Positions 9,366 through 18,176 of a stretch of DNA of 55,411 bases are shown here, piece by piece. The stretch is from Melioribacteraceae bacterium (GTDB lineage Bacteria; Bacteroidota; Ignavibacteria; Ignavibacteriales; Melioribacteraceae). The notes beneath the pieces were generated by a model. That model saw only the letters and a list, made by a program, of their open reading frames with translations, was not told the DNA's origin and did no database searches. The position numbers were made by a program, and so were the translations under genes. The first letter of the stretch is position 1. Every line of letters begins with the position of its first letter. The DNA lies in the NCBI GenBank assembly GCA_026983795.1, contig JALSTI010000146.1, positions 1-55,411 on the forward strand. The letters are read 5' to 3'.

Positions 9366-9393
9366 TAAAATTCCTCCCTTTGGTCTATTGGTC

Positions 9394-9413
9394 TCTCAAA
9401 TTTTAATTTGAGA
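9394..9413. repeat. Perfect 9-bp inverted repeat in the rpsF leader
   Basis: TCTCAAATT and AATTTGAGA are separated by only two bases, between hppA and rpsF (28 bases before the rpsF ATG). No T run follows on the minus strand, so it is not a convincing terminator. It may be an RNA hairpin or a protein-binding palindrome controlling the ribosomal protein genes. In other bacteria the S6:S18 pair binds a leader hairpin before rpsF; I do not see the CCG element typical of that site, so this link is speculative. Confidence 0.5.
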
Positions 9414-9450
9414 AACAGGGTTATAAAAAATTTATCTTACAAATATAAGC

Positions 9451-11517
9451 TTATCTTATCAATGGTGCAATAACAAAGGAAACCACCGATAATAATTTAA
9501 TCAAGATATTTAACGATGGTCCGGATGTATCTTTAAACGGATCGCCAACGGTATCGCCAACAACAGCAGCTTTATGTGCATCCGAACCTTTTTCGTATTT
9601 TTTTCCGTCAATTTCAATTCCGCGTTCAATTAATTTTTTTGCGTTATCCCATGCTCCGCCCGCATTTGCTTGAAAGACCGCCATTAAAACACCGCTTGCG
9701 GTTAATCCTGCTAAAAGTCCGGCAAGCATTTCTTTACTAAAATAACCGACTACAACGGGAACAAGTACCGCAACAACACCGGGAACTACCATTTCTTTTA
9801 TTGCTGCATCCGTCGAAATTTTTACGCATCGCGTATATTCGGCTTTAGCTTTACCTTCTCTTAAACCGGGGATTTCCCTAAATTGCCTTCCGACCTCTAA
9901 AATCATTTGTTTTGCGGCTCTACCGACTGCGCTCATTGCCATTGAAGAGAACAAAAACGGAAGCATAGCGCCTATAAACAGACCACCCATAATAATTGGT
10001 TTTGCAATATCGATAGTTTGAATACGGGCTTGGTGCATATAAGCGGAAAAAAGCGCAAGAGCCGTAAGAGCTGCAGAACCTATTGCAAAGCCTTTACCGA
10101 TTGCGGCGGTAGTATTTCCTACGGCGTCAAGTTTATCTGTCCTTTCTCTAACTTCAGGAGGTAATTCAGACATTTCCGCTATTCCTCCCGCGTTATCGGA
10201 AATCGGACCGTAAGCATCTACAGCTAATTGAATACCGGTAGTTGAAAGCATACCCAAAGCCGCAATACCGATTCCGTATAAATTGGCTAGCTCGTAAGCT
10301 CCGATTATTCCGGCTGAAATTATTAAAATCGGTAATGCCGTTGAAAGCATTCCCGTTCCTAAGCCTGCAATAATGTTAGTAGCAGCGCCGGTTACCGATT
10401 GCGATGCAATGTTAAAAACGGGTTTATAATCTGTTCCCGTGTAATATTCTGTAATAATTCCAATTAACACACCGGCTATAAGTCCGATAATTGTAGCAAA
10501 AAACACTCCGTTTGCCGTATAATTAAATCCTTCAAAAGTCCATTCCGAAGGAAGCATTGCACGGATGATAAAATACGATGAAATTATCATTAATCCCGCG
10601 GTAATAAATTCGCCTGTATTCAAAGCTTTTTGAGGATTTCCGCCTTCCCTTACTTTTACAAAGAAAGAACCGAAGACCGATAGAATTATTCCCGCTCCGG
10701 CTAAGACCAATGGAAGCAAAACACCTGCAAGACTGCTATCTTTTGGAAAAACTTCTGTGAAGACTGCTCCGAGTACCATTGAACCAATTGTTGCGCCAAC
10801 GTAAGATTCAAATAAATCGGCACCCATACCGGCAACATCGCCTACATTATCGCCAACATTATCTGCAATGGTTGCCGGATTTCTAGGATCATCTTCGGGA
10901 ATTCCTTCGTAAACTTTACCGGCCAAATCGGCTCCAACGTCGGCTGCTTTTGTATAAATTCCTCCGCCCACCCTTGCAAACAGAGCGATTGAAGAAGCGC
11001 CCAAAGAAAAACCGGAAAGTACATTTATTACTTTTGTAATATCCCAATCCAAATTGGAATAGATTAGGAATAAGGTTCCCAATCCTAAAATTCCCAGACC
11101 AACAACATTCATTCCCATTATTGAACCGCCTGAGAATGCAATTTCTAATGCCGGACCTAAACCTTTAATAGCGGCATTAGTTGTTTTAACATTAGATTTT
11201 GTTGCAGCCATCATACCCATAAAACCCGCAAGTGCGGAACAAAAAGCTCCTACTATAAATGATACTGCTATTAACCATGAAGAATCGGCGCGACCAAAAT
11301 TTGCAAATCCGAGCAGGATGCTAACAACAATAACAAAAATGATAAGAACTCTGTATTCGGCTTTAAGAAAAGCAACCGCTCCCTCATGGATATGTTGGGA
11401 AATTTCAACCATTTTTTCACTACCGCTTTCCTGCTTGTTTATCCAATTGTTTTTAAACAAGGAGTAAAGCAAGGCAACAATACCAAAAAAGGGGATGATG
11501 TAAATCAAGGATTCCAT
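9451..11517 (-). CDS. hppA: Membrane-bound K+-dependent pyrophosphatase, probable Na+ pump
   Basis: A 688-residue, about 16-helix membrane pyrophosphatase that hydrolyses PPi and moves cations outward. The active-site motifs are intact, including [24 protein letters not shown] (about 204-227) and the C-terminal [17 protein letters not shown]. Position 471 is Ala and 474 is Gly (NTTAAIGKG), the K+-dependent pattern; K+-independent enzymes have Lys there. In helix 6 the sequence is [10 protein letters not shown]: Glu at 237, and Gly at 241 where plant H+ pumps have Glu. By published family rules this favours Na+ (or Na+/H+) transport. It lies between pth and rpsF inside a translation gene run, with GGTGAG before its ATG. 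The enzyme call is firm; the ion choice is inference. Confidence 0.95.
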   Translation of the reverse strand: MESLIYIIPFFGIVALLYSLFKNNWINKQESGSEKMVEISQHIHEGAVAFLKAEYRVLIIFVIVVSILLGFANFGRADSSWLIAVSFIVGAFCSALAGFMGMMAATKSNVKTTNAAIKGLGPALEIAFSGGSIMGMNVVGLGILGLGTLFLIYSNLDWDITKVINVLSGFSLGASSIALFARVGGGIYTKAADVGADLAGKVYEGIPEDDPRNPATIADNVGDNVGDVAGMGADLFESYVGATIGSMVLGAVFTEVFPKDSSLAGVLLPLVLAGAGIILSVFGSFFVKVREGGNPQKALNTGEFITAGLMIISSYFIIRAMLPSEWTFEGFNYTANGVFFATIIGLIAGVLIGIITEYYTGTDYKPVFNIASQSVTGAATNIIAGLGTGMLSTALPILIISAGIIGAYELANLYGIGIAALGMLSTTGIQLAVDAYGPISDNAGGIAEMSELPPEVRERTDKLDAVGNTTAAIGKGFAIGSAALTALALFSAYMHQARIQTIDIAKPIIMGGLFIGAMLPFLFSSMAMSAVGRAAKQMILEVGRQFREIPGLREGKAKAEYTRCVKISTDAAIKEMVVPGVVAVLVPVVVGYFSKEMLAGLLAGLTASGVLMAVFQANAGGAWDNAKKLIERGIEIDGKKYEKGSDAHKAAVVGDTVGDPFKDTSGPSLNILIKLLSVVSFVIAPLIR

Positions 11518-11531
11518 AGGCTCACCTTTTT

Positions 11532-12116
11532 TTAATTTTTAGTGTTTTGTGATTTGTGTTTACTATAGCAATCTAACATATTGTTAATTCCCCCTAAAAT
11601 AAAAGCATCTAACAGATCCATGCAAAATTTTATTTTTGGTTTAAGTTCTTCAAAAGTTTTTTCATCGAATTTACTAAGGACATAATCTGCTTTTTTACCA
11701 AAATCAAAATCGTTTCCAATTCCGAACCTTAGTCTTGGAAACCGATCGGTGTAAAGATGATAGATAATCGAAGCTATACCGTTATGTCCGCCGTCCCCGC
11801 CGGATTTTCTAATTCTAATATCACCCGGCGCTAAATTAATATCGTCCGATACAACTAAAAAATCATTTAAATTTATATTATATTCTTCTATTACGTCTTT
11901 AGCGGCAATACCGCTATTATTTACATAAGTAGAGGGCTTCACTAATAAAAATTTATTTGAATTAGCGTTGCCCTCGGCAAAATAATAATCTTTTTTAGAC
12001 GGAATAAATTTAAGGTCCCGAAGTAATGCATAATTATCGAGAATAATGAAACCAACATTATGCCTAGTAAATGCGTATTCAAGACCAGGATTTCCGATGC
12101 CAAAAATTATTTTCAA
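11532..12116 (-). CDS. pth: Peptidyl-tRNA hydrolase
   Basis: A 194-residue Pth that releases tRNA from prematurely terminated peptidyl-tRNA. Catalytic elements are present: [18 protein letters not shown] (Asn and His) and [30 protein letters not shown] (Asp and the conserved GGHNG loop). The start codon is TTG (12114-12116), giving the family-typical beginning [15 protein letters not shown] inside the end of rplY is the likely ribosome-binding site, about 11 bases upstream. It begins 9 bases after rplY, continuing the usual prs-rplY(ctc)-pth order. Confidence 0.95.
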   Translation of the reverse strand: MKIIFGIGNPGLEYAFTRHNVGFIILDNYALLRDLKFIPSKKDYYFAEGNANSNKFLLVKPSTYVNNSGIAAKDVIEEYNINLNDFLVVSDDINLAPGDIRIRKSGGDGGHNGIASIIYHLYTDRFPRLRFGIGNDFDFGKKADYVLSKFDEKTFEELKPKIKFCMDLLDAFILGGINNMLDCYSKHKSQNTKN

Positions 12117-12125
12117 TATAGATAA

Positions 12126-12773
12126 TTATCCTTCTTGTTCCTCTTCACTCTTACCCTTAGGGATAACTTCGGGTTCGGCAGGAACTTCTTCCGCAGCAAC
12201 TTCTTCTTCGGCTTCTTCTTCAATGCCTCTGGGAGCCACAACGGAAACAATAACGCTATCTTCAGTATCCAGTATTTTTATGTTATCGTAATTCAGATCC
12301 TTTACGGTAATAGAATCGCCTAGATTTAAATTGGTTATATCAACTTCCAGCGAATCCGGAATATCTTTAGGTAAACATTCCACGTCTAATTTATGAATTG
12401 TTTGCTGAATATTTCCGCCTTCTTTTACGCCGGCTGCTTGTCCTACAAGAACTATAGGCACTTGTACGTTTATAACTTCGCCAACGGTAATACCTTGTAA
12501 ATCGATATGAATTATTTTATCGGATAAAGGATCAAATTGAACTTCTTTAACTATACATCTAAGGTTTTTATTATCACCGACGGTAAGATTTACTATATTC
12601 ATTTCGGTTGTATATACCAACGGTCTAACGTCAATTTCATTTGTATAGAAAGGAATTGCATCAGCGCCTTTTGTATAGACCACACCGGGAATATATCCTT
12701 TTTTTCTCATTTGGTTGGTTGCGCCTTTTGTGGATTTTTCACGCGGCTCTACTTTTAGGTTTATCTCTGCCAT
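12126..12773 (-). CDS. rplY: 50S ribosomal protein L25/general stress protein Ctc
   Basis: A 215-residue long-form L25 (TL5/Ctc type). The N-terminal 5S-rRNA-binding domain covers about 1-95 (EPREKSTKGATNQMRKKGYIPGVVYTKG, then IVKEVQFDPLSDKIIHIDLQGI). The C-terminal beta domain covers about 95-185 and is followed by a Glu/Ala-rich acidic tail. The protein binds 5S rRNA in the large subunit. It lies between prs and pth, the common arrangement in Gram-positive and Bacteroidota-type genomes. Confidence 0.95.
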   Translation of the reverse strand: MAEINLKVEPREKSTKGATNQMRKKGYIPGVVYTKGADAIPFYTNEIDVRPLVYTTEMNIVNLTVGDNKNLRCIVKEVQFDPLSDKIIHIDLQGITVGEVINVQVPIVLVGQAAGVKEGGNIQQTIHKLDVECLPKDIPDSLEVDITNLNLGDSITVKDLNYDNIKILDTEDSVIVSVVAPRGIEEEAEEEVAAEEVPAEPEVIPKGKSEEEQEG

Positions 12774-12805
12774 TTTTAGTTATACCTCAATCAATTAATA
12801 ATTAC

Positions 12806-13747
12806 TTAACTTTTGTCAATCTCGAACAAAGAACTTATTGATTTATTATTATGAGTTCTAATAATTGCTTCACTTAACAATTGCGAAGCGGTCAGCACTT
12901 CAATTTTATTGGAAGCGCCGGCTTTAATTGGAATACTATCAGTAACGTACAATTTTTCCAAATCCGAATTTTCAATTTTTTCAATAGCATGCCCGGAAAG
13001 TAAGGGATGCGTTACCGCTCCGAAAATTCTTTTTGCGCCCTCTTTTTTTAATGCTTCAATTGCAGATACAAAAGTACCGGCAGTATCTATCAAATCATCA
13101 ATTATCAAAACATCTTTACCTTCAACTTCACCAATAATGTGCATCACCTCGGTAAAATTGGGTTTGGGTCGTCTTTTATCGATAACAACCAATTTAGCGC
13201 CAAGCCGTTTGGAATATGACCTTGCTAATTTGATACCTCCGATATCCGGCGAAACTACAACAAGGTTCTCACTGGCTTTACTCCATAAATGCGTGAAAAT
13301 TGGAGATGCATAAAGATGATCCGAAGGAATATCAAAAAAACCTTGAATTTGAGCAGCGTGCAAATCCATTGTAATAACTCTGTCGGCGCCGGCGGTTGTA
13401 ATTAAGTTTGCAACCAGTTTTGCAGAAATTGCAACGCGGGGTTGATCTTTTCTGTCTTGCCTGGCGTATCCGAAATAAGGAATTACGGCGGTAACCCTCC
13501 TTGCAGAAGATCTTTTAGCGGCGTCGAGCATTATAAGCAATTCCATTAAATTTTCTGCGGGCGGATGAGTAGATTGCACAATATAAACGTCGCCGCCTCT
13601 AATATTTTCTTTAAATTTAATCCAAATTTCGCCGTCACTAAATTTTTTCCGTTCTACGTTTCCTAGCGGTAAATCCAGCGCATCAACTATTTTTTGCGTT
13701 AATTCCGGATTAGAACTTCCGGAAAAAATTCTCGGATAATCTTCCAT
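12806..13747 (-). CDS. prs: Ribose-phosphate pyrophosphokinase (PRPP synthetase)
   Basis: A 313-residue class I PRPP synthetase making PRPP from ribose-5-phosphate and ATP for nucleotide, His and Trp synthesis. The signatures are present: FSDGEIWIKFKENIRGGDVYIVQST, PYFGYARQDRKDQPR (ATP loop), ITMDLHAAQIQGFFDIPSDHL, and the PRPP loop VLIIDDLIDTAGT. I start at the ATG at 13745-13747; the TTG one codon upstream is less likely. A strong promoter lies just upstream (13788-13816). It opens the run prs-rplY-pth-hppA-rpsF-ssb-rpsR-rplI. Confidence 0.97.
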   Translation of the reverse strand: MEDYPRIFSGSSNPELTQKIVDALDLPLGNVERKKFSDGEIWIKFKENIRGGDVYIVQSTHPPAENLMELLIMLDAAKRSSARRVTAVIPYFGYARQDRKDQPRVAISAKLVANLITTAGADRVITMDLHAAQIQGFFDIPSDHLYASPIFTHLWSKASENLVVVSPDIGGIKLARSYSKRLGAKLVVIDKRRPKPNFTEVMHIIGEVEGKDVLIIDDLIDTAGTFVSAIEALKKEGAKRIFGAVTHPLLSGHAIEKIENSDLEKLYVTDSIPIKAGASNKIEVLTASQLLSEAIIRTHNNKSISSLFEIDKS

Positions 13748-13787
13748 CAAATATTTTTACATCTTATATCGAAAAATACAGTCTGCA

Positions 13788-13816
13788 AATATAAGTAATA
13801 CAAAAAGTTATGTCAA
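13788..13816 (-). promoter_or_regulatory. Promoter for prs (TTGACA-N17-TATATT)
   Basis: On the minus strand a perfect -35 TTGACA (13811-13816) and TATATT (13788-13793) are separated by 17 bases. The -10 continues as TATATTTG, which also fits the TAnnTTTG pattern described for Bacteroidota. Predicted transcription would start near 13781, about 35 bases before the prs ATG. Confidence 0.7.
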
Positions 13817-13838
13817 ATATATCAATATTAAATAATTG

Positions 13839-14501
13839 CTAAGCTTTTCTTTTTTTGAATAAATAAAATAAAACTATCAAGAGCACAATAAGCGATAAAA
13901 TATAAATTGCAAGGGGAGTTTCCTTTAGCTTAAAGGGAATGTAAGTAGCTCTAATAGTTTTACCCGTACCAATTTCATCCAAATTGTATTCCCATACCAA
14001 TTTATTATTCGATCTGCTTTTAGCATTGTGCTTAATAATTTCGCCGGGCAGATAGTATACATATTTTACTCTAAATGATTTCGTATCGAAACCGAAACCG
14101 GTGGCAAATGGCGGTATGAATTGAGAAAATATTTTGGTTCCTTCCGGACCGTCTTTAATAGACAGCTCATTATTTTTGAACGGTCTTAATAAATTGAGGG
14201 AGTCGAATTTTGTGAAATAAAATTCTATTTGCGCATGAATTGTACTGTCGTTATAATCGTGATAAATTTCTATATTTTTAATATCTACAAATGATTTGGA
14301 AAATTGAGACTTTAGAGAGTCCTTATTAAATATGCCTAATTGATTAATAAAAGCCGAATCATTTTTAGTAAAGGAATTCATCCAATAGTGGATAAACATT
14401 TTACCGGAATCGTCAGTCCTTATGGTGGTAATTTGGGTGTAATTTAAGCAACCGGAAAGAAATACCGATAATATCAGTATAGTTAAAAAATTTTTTAACA
14501 T
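13839..14501 (-). CDS. Predicted lipoprotein with C-terminal membrane anchor, function unknown
   Basis: A 220-residue protein I do not recognise. It begins MLKNFLTILILSVFLSGCLN, a clear signal peptide with lipobox LSGC, so it is probably lipidated. Residues about 20-185 look like beta-rich soluble sequence, and the end has a hydrophobic helix followed by FKKRKA. Both an N-terminal lipid anchor and a C-terminal helix would place the central domain in the periplasm, held to the inner membrane at its C-terminus. I use the ATG at 14499-14501; a TTG three codons upstream (14510) is the alternative. It is divergent from the FmdB gene and 91 bases ahead of prs. Confidence 0.6.
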   Translation of the reverse strand: MLKNFLTILILSVFLSGCLNYTQITTIRTDDSGKMFIHYWMNSFTKNDSAFINQLGIFNKDSLKSQFSKSFVDIKNIEIYHDYNDSTIHAQIEFYFTKFDSLNLLRPFKNNELSIKDGPEGTKIFSQFIPPFATGFGFDTKSFRVKYVYYLPGEIIKHNAKSRSNNKLVWEYNLDEIGTGKTIRATYIPFKLKETPLAIYILSLIVLLIVLFYLFKKRKA

Positions 14502-14618
14502 AGGGAACAATTTTTACTTCAAAGTTATAAAATATTGGAATTTATTTCACTATTTATTTTATTGTAACAAATAACTAAATTTCAAGTTCGAAAAATATTA
14601 CAATGTGGAGAAAAAGAT

Positions 14619-14912
14619 ATGCCAACATACGAATATAAATGTTTACAATGCGGAGTTATTTTTGAAGAGTTTCAGAAAATGACCGACTCTCCGTTGGAGA
14701 AATGTCCTACTTGCGGCGGACCGGTTAAAAGATTAATAAGCAACGGAGCGGGAATAGTTTTTAAAGGCAGCGGATTTTATCAAACGGATTATAAAAATTC
14801 CCATTTTTCCGGTAATGGAAACGGTAAAAAAGATAAAGCCGAAAAACCAAAAACCGAAAGTGCCGTTACGCCTAAAACCGAGAATACAAGCAAAAGTAAA
14901 TCGAATAATTAA
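14619..14912 (+). CDS. FmdB-family small zinc-ribbon protein
   Basis: A 97-residue protein starting MPTYEYKCLQCGVIFEEFQKM, with CxxC at 9-12 and CPTCGG at about 29-34 and the downstream SGFYQTDYK segment typical of the FmdB/CxxC_CxxC_SSSS family. The C-terminal third is Lys/Glu/Thr-rich low complexity. The two CxxC pairs should bind one zinc. The family is widespread and poorly characterised, with suggested regulatory roles. The ATG has GGAG upstream. Its TAA stop overlaps the stop of the convergent metallopeptidase gene by four bases. Confidence 0.88.
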   Translation: MPTYEYKCLQCGVIFEEFQKMTDSPLEKCPTCGGPVKRLISNGAGIVFKGSGFYQTDYKNSHFSGNGNGKKDKAEKPKTESAVTPKTENTSKSKSNN

Positions 14913-17900
14913 AAATCCAATCCTAAAGAAATATAATATTTAGGAGAAGAGAATTTTTGCAGGTCGTACGTCCAGGCTACATCAAATCTCCATAAAAATA
15001 TAAAATACAATCTAGCGCCGGTTCCCATTCCAATTAATAAATCTTGTGTTCTGGTTTTCCCGAACCTATCCCTTCCGAATAATTTTAATTGTTTATTATC
15101 ATTCCACGCAGTTCCAACATCAAGGAATGCAACGCCAAGAATATTTTGAAACGCTAATGGAAGCGGTCCGGTTAATAAATACCGTATGAGAGGCATTCTT
15201 AATTCCAAATTAAGCAGAGTATATTTATTACCGATTTTTTCCGCATAATTATACCCGCGCAAGGGCATTGCGGGAGTTAAGAAAGCAAAATCGGATGCAT
15301 TCCTTACCGGTATATCGCCGGTTGCAAAAGTTCTGTTTAGCCAGGCATCTGTGCCGCCGAGGAAAAATCTTTGCGGATTTCCGCCTCCGGAATAACCGCC
15401 CGAGATTCTGAAAGCAAAAGAATTATCGAACCAAAATCTGAAATACTTTCTGTAATCGAATACCGCCGAATAAAAACTTTGCCTTTTATTTCCGATTCCC
15501 AGATTCCCAAAAATAGTCAGGTTATATCTAACTCCTTCTATAGGAGAGGTATAACCAAATATTGTATTATCATGAACAAAACTGGCAGCGGGAATAACAA
15601 AAGTCGATTTGTCAACCGGTACAGAAATATTATCGAGATTTTCAGAAGAAACCCTTTGCAGACTTAAGCTGATATCGTATCTGTAAAATCTGTTGATAGG
15701 AATTTTAGCCGAAAGAACTCCTCCGAAATTTCTGAAACGGTATAAATCCGATGACAAACCGTTAGATAAATAAACAAACCTTGCGGTATGAAATGCTTCG
15801 ATACCGTAATCAATTTTTTTTGGCAAGTAATAATAAGCTAAACCGTAGTCGCTGTTTTTTAAGTCGATTTGCAAACTGGTTATACCTATTAATCTATGAT
15901 TCCCGAGAACATCGCTAAAAGTTAATATTGTTGTTCCGAGTAATCCGTATAAAGTACTGTATCCCGCATTTGCATAAATAAGATCGGGCGAGAAATTAAC
16001 CTTATATTTATTGGCTAAAAAGTTTCCGTTTTTGTCCAATTTTTCACTAAAGAGTTTACTCTTATCAATTTTTGATTCTGTTGAATCTAAGCTAAAATCA
16101 TCTCCGCCGAAAACGAAATTTTTATAAGCATTTTTAGAAGTATCTTCTAAAGCATTTCCGTGAATTACTTGTCCCGTAAAAATTTTTGCCGATATTTCTT
16201 CCGTGGTAGAATCCGTAGTTGCTAATTTTACTTCTTTCAATGGTTTTAAAGTATCTGTACTGCTATCATTTGGCACGGAAGCAGCAACTTGAACTTTTTT
16301 CTTTTTGTTGAGCAATCTTTCCATAAATTTAGTCGGTTTTAATTTTTTACCTACAGCGGGCATTTCGAACGGATTGCTTAAAAGAAAAATATTATATCCG
16401 CCGTTATAGAGCGAAGTAAATGCAAGTTTTTTTGTGTCTTTAGAACATGAAAGTTGATTGATACCGTTAAGAGAATTTGTAATCGGTTCGGCTTTTAGTT
16501 CGAGAACGCTGCTAACGGAATCGGAATCGTTTAAAACTATTCTTTTCCTGTAAATATTATCGATACCGTTATAATCGGAAACAAAAAGCATTTCCTTTCC
16601 GTCGCTTGAAATAACAGGCGACTTTTCATCGGAATACTCCCAATCGGTTAATCTAACAATATTTTTAGTATCAATATTTATTTTATATAAATCGAGATGT
16701 TTATAATCTAAAGTTGTCATTGAATAACCGTCTTGCGGAAACGATTCTTTTGTATAACCTTTTCTGTCGGAAGAAAAAATTATTGTTTTATTATCGGGAG
16801 CCCACATCGGTTCATAATCGCTAAAAATGTCGTTTGTTAAATTGGTGAGTTTTTTAGTATTAAAGTCGTATATATAAATATCTGATTCCTTAGCGTTGCT
16901 GCCTAAAAATGCAAGTTTGTTCCCGTCGCTTGACCAACTTACGGATTCGATTCCGTCTAATTTAAAAGGCAGCACCTCGGAATCTTCGGATTCCACATCA
17001 ATAACGGAAATTACATCGTATCCGTTACTTTTTACCGACAGGGCAATTCTTCTGTTATCCGGCGCCCAAGTTATTGAAGGGAACAATACGTTCAACTCTT
17101 CGAAATTAGCTTCTTTACCGCTTTCAACAACTCTTTTAATTATTTTGCCATCGAAAGCATTCATAATATAAACATCAAGAAAAAGATCACGGTCCGAAAT
17201 AAAAGCAATCTTATCGCCTTGCGGAGATAAAGCGGGGCTTGTATTATAAAATCCTCCGGTCTTTTTGTTGTTAGTCAATCTTTTTGCAAATTCGTCAGGG
17301 TCTTTTCGATATTCAATTGCCGGCCAATATTCTTTCTTTAAATATTTTTTCCACCTTTCGTTAAGTTCTTTCAGGTCAAGTCCGAGTGTAGATTTTAGTC
17401 CCGCTTCCAACTTCCCGGCTCCTTTTATGCGGCTTAACAATTCGCCGACTTTTTTCTGTCCGTAGGTATCTGCAATATATTTAAATAAAGACTGACCGCC
17501 TCTGTAAGCAACATAGCCGGATAATCTGTTAATATCGGGAAGATATTCGTTTATTATAGCGTCGCTTAAAAACATATCCGATAATGTTTCCCATCCCGAA
17601 GATAAATATTCTGCCATTCCTTCGTGGTACCATTGAGGCAGTTGCAATGTAATTCCTTTAGAGATTATGTTTTGAATTGTTCCGCCGTAAAGATAATCTC
17701 TCATTACGGCATGAACCAACTCATGATGAATAACATGCCTGAATTTTCTGTAAGACCCTTCAAAAGGAAAAACCACTCTGTTTTTAAACGGTTCGGTAAA
17801 CCCGCCTATTCCTTGACTTAAATAACCTTGAGTTGTATTAGTTTCTTGAAAATCGTTATGCGAGTTATAAACAATTAGAGTGATTCTATTATTTATTTGG

Positions 17901-18133
17901 TAATCAAGGAGGTTTTCTATTTGAACCAGTGCATCTTCGGCAACTTTAGCCGTAAATTCGGCAATATCTTTGCCTTTATCGGTATAATAAATATCGAAAT
18001 GTTTAGTTTGAATATAGTACCAGTCAAATTCTTTATATTGAACTTTATTCTGCCCGAACTGCGCGAACATCAGTCCCGGAAGCAAAATAAGGTAGAATAG
18101 ACTCAAGTTAAGTTTTAACTTTATTCTATACAT
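14909..18133 (-). CDS. Secreted gluzincin-type metallopeptidase with TolB-like propeller and outer-membrane barrel
   Basis: A 1074-residue protein with a signal peptide (1-24, ending MFAQ). The metallopeptidase domain (about 35-270) carries HHELVHAVM (HExxH at 137-141) and WYHEGMAEY (likely third zinc ligand Glu171), the gluzincin arrangement. Residues about 285-600 contain repeated PD40/TolB-type propeller blades (SPALSPQGDKIAFISDRD, WAPDNRRIALS, WSSDGNKLAFLG, MWAPDNKTIIFSSDRKG, ISSDGKEMLFVSD). A linker rich in Ser/Thr/Asp follows, then residues about 700-1074 look like an outer-membrane beta-barrel of the surface-antigen type, ending in Phe (SLGLDF). I infer an outer-membrane-anchored protease or assembly factor whose substrate is unknown. 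It lies downstream of rnr and tamB in the envelope block. Confidence 0.8.
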   Translation of the reverse strand: MYRIKLKLNLSLFYLILLPGLMFAQFGQNKVQYKEFDWYYIQTKHFDIYYTDKGKDIAEFTAKVAEDALVQIENLLDYQINNRITLIVYNSHNDFQETNTTQGYLSQGIGGFTEPFKNRVVFPFEGSYRKFRHVIHHELVHAVMRDYLYGGTIQNIISKGITLQLPQWYHEGMAEYLSSGWETLSDMFLSDAIINEYLPDINRLSGYVAYRGGQSLFKYIADTYGQKKVGELLSRIKGAGKLEAGLKSTLGLDLKELNERWKKYLKKEYWPAIEYRKDPDEFAKRLTNNKKTGGFYNTSPALSPQGDKIAFISDRDLFLDVYIMNAFDGKIIKRVVESGKEANFEELNVLFPSITWAPDNRRIALSVKSNGYDVISVIDVESEDSEVLPFKLDGIESVSWSSDGNKLAFLGSNAKESDIYIYDFNTKKLTNLTNDIFSDYEPMWAPDNKTIIFSSDRKGYTKESFPQDGYSMTTLDYKHLDLYKINIDTKNIVRLTDWEYSDEKSPVISSDGKEMLFVSDYNGIDNIYRKRIVLNDSDSVSSVLELKAEPITNSLNGINQLSCSKDTKKLAFTSLYNGGYNIFLLSNPFEMPAVGKKLKPTKFMERLLNKKKKVQVAASVPNDSSTDTLKPLKEVKLATTDSTTEEISAKIFTGQVIHGNALEDTSKNAYKNFVFGGDDFSLDSTESKIDKSKLFSEKLDKNGNFLANKYKVNFSPDLIYANAGYSTLYGLLGTTILTFSDVLGNHRLIGITSLQIDLKNSDYGLAYYYLPKKIDYGIEAFHTARFVYLSNGLSSDLYRFRNFGGVLSAKIPINRFYRYDISLSLQRVSSENLDNISVPVDKSTFVIPAASFVHDNTIFGYTSPIEGVRYNLTIFGNLGIGNKRQSFYSAVFDYRKYFRFWFDNSFAFRISGGYSGGGNPQRFFLGGTDAWLNRTFATGDIPVRNASDFAFLTPAMPLRGYNYAEKIGNKYTLLNLELRMPLIRYLLTGPLPLAFQNILGVAFLDVGTAWNDNKQLKLFGRDRFGKTRTQDLLIGMGTGARLYFIFLWRFDVAWTYDLQKFSSPKYYISLGLDF

Positions 18134-18176
18134 ATAGTCCTCAATTTTTCATCATATTATAATTACTAAATATGTT

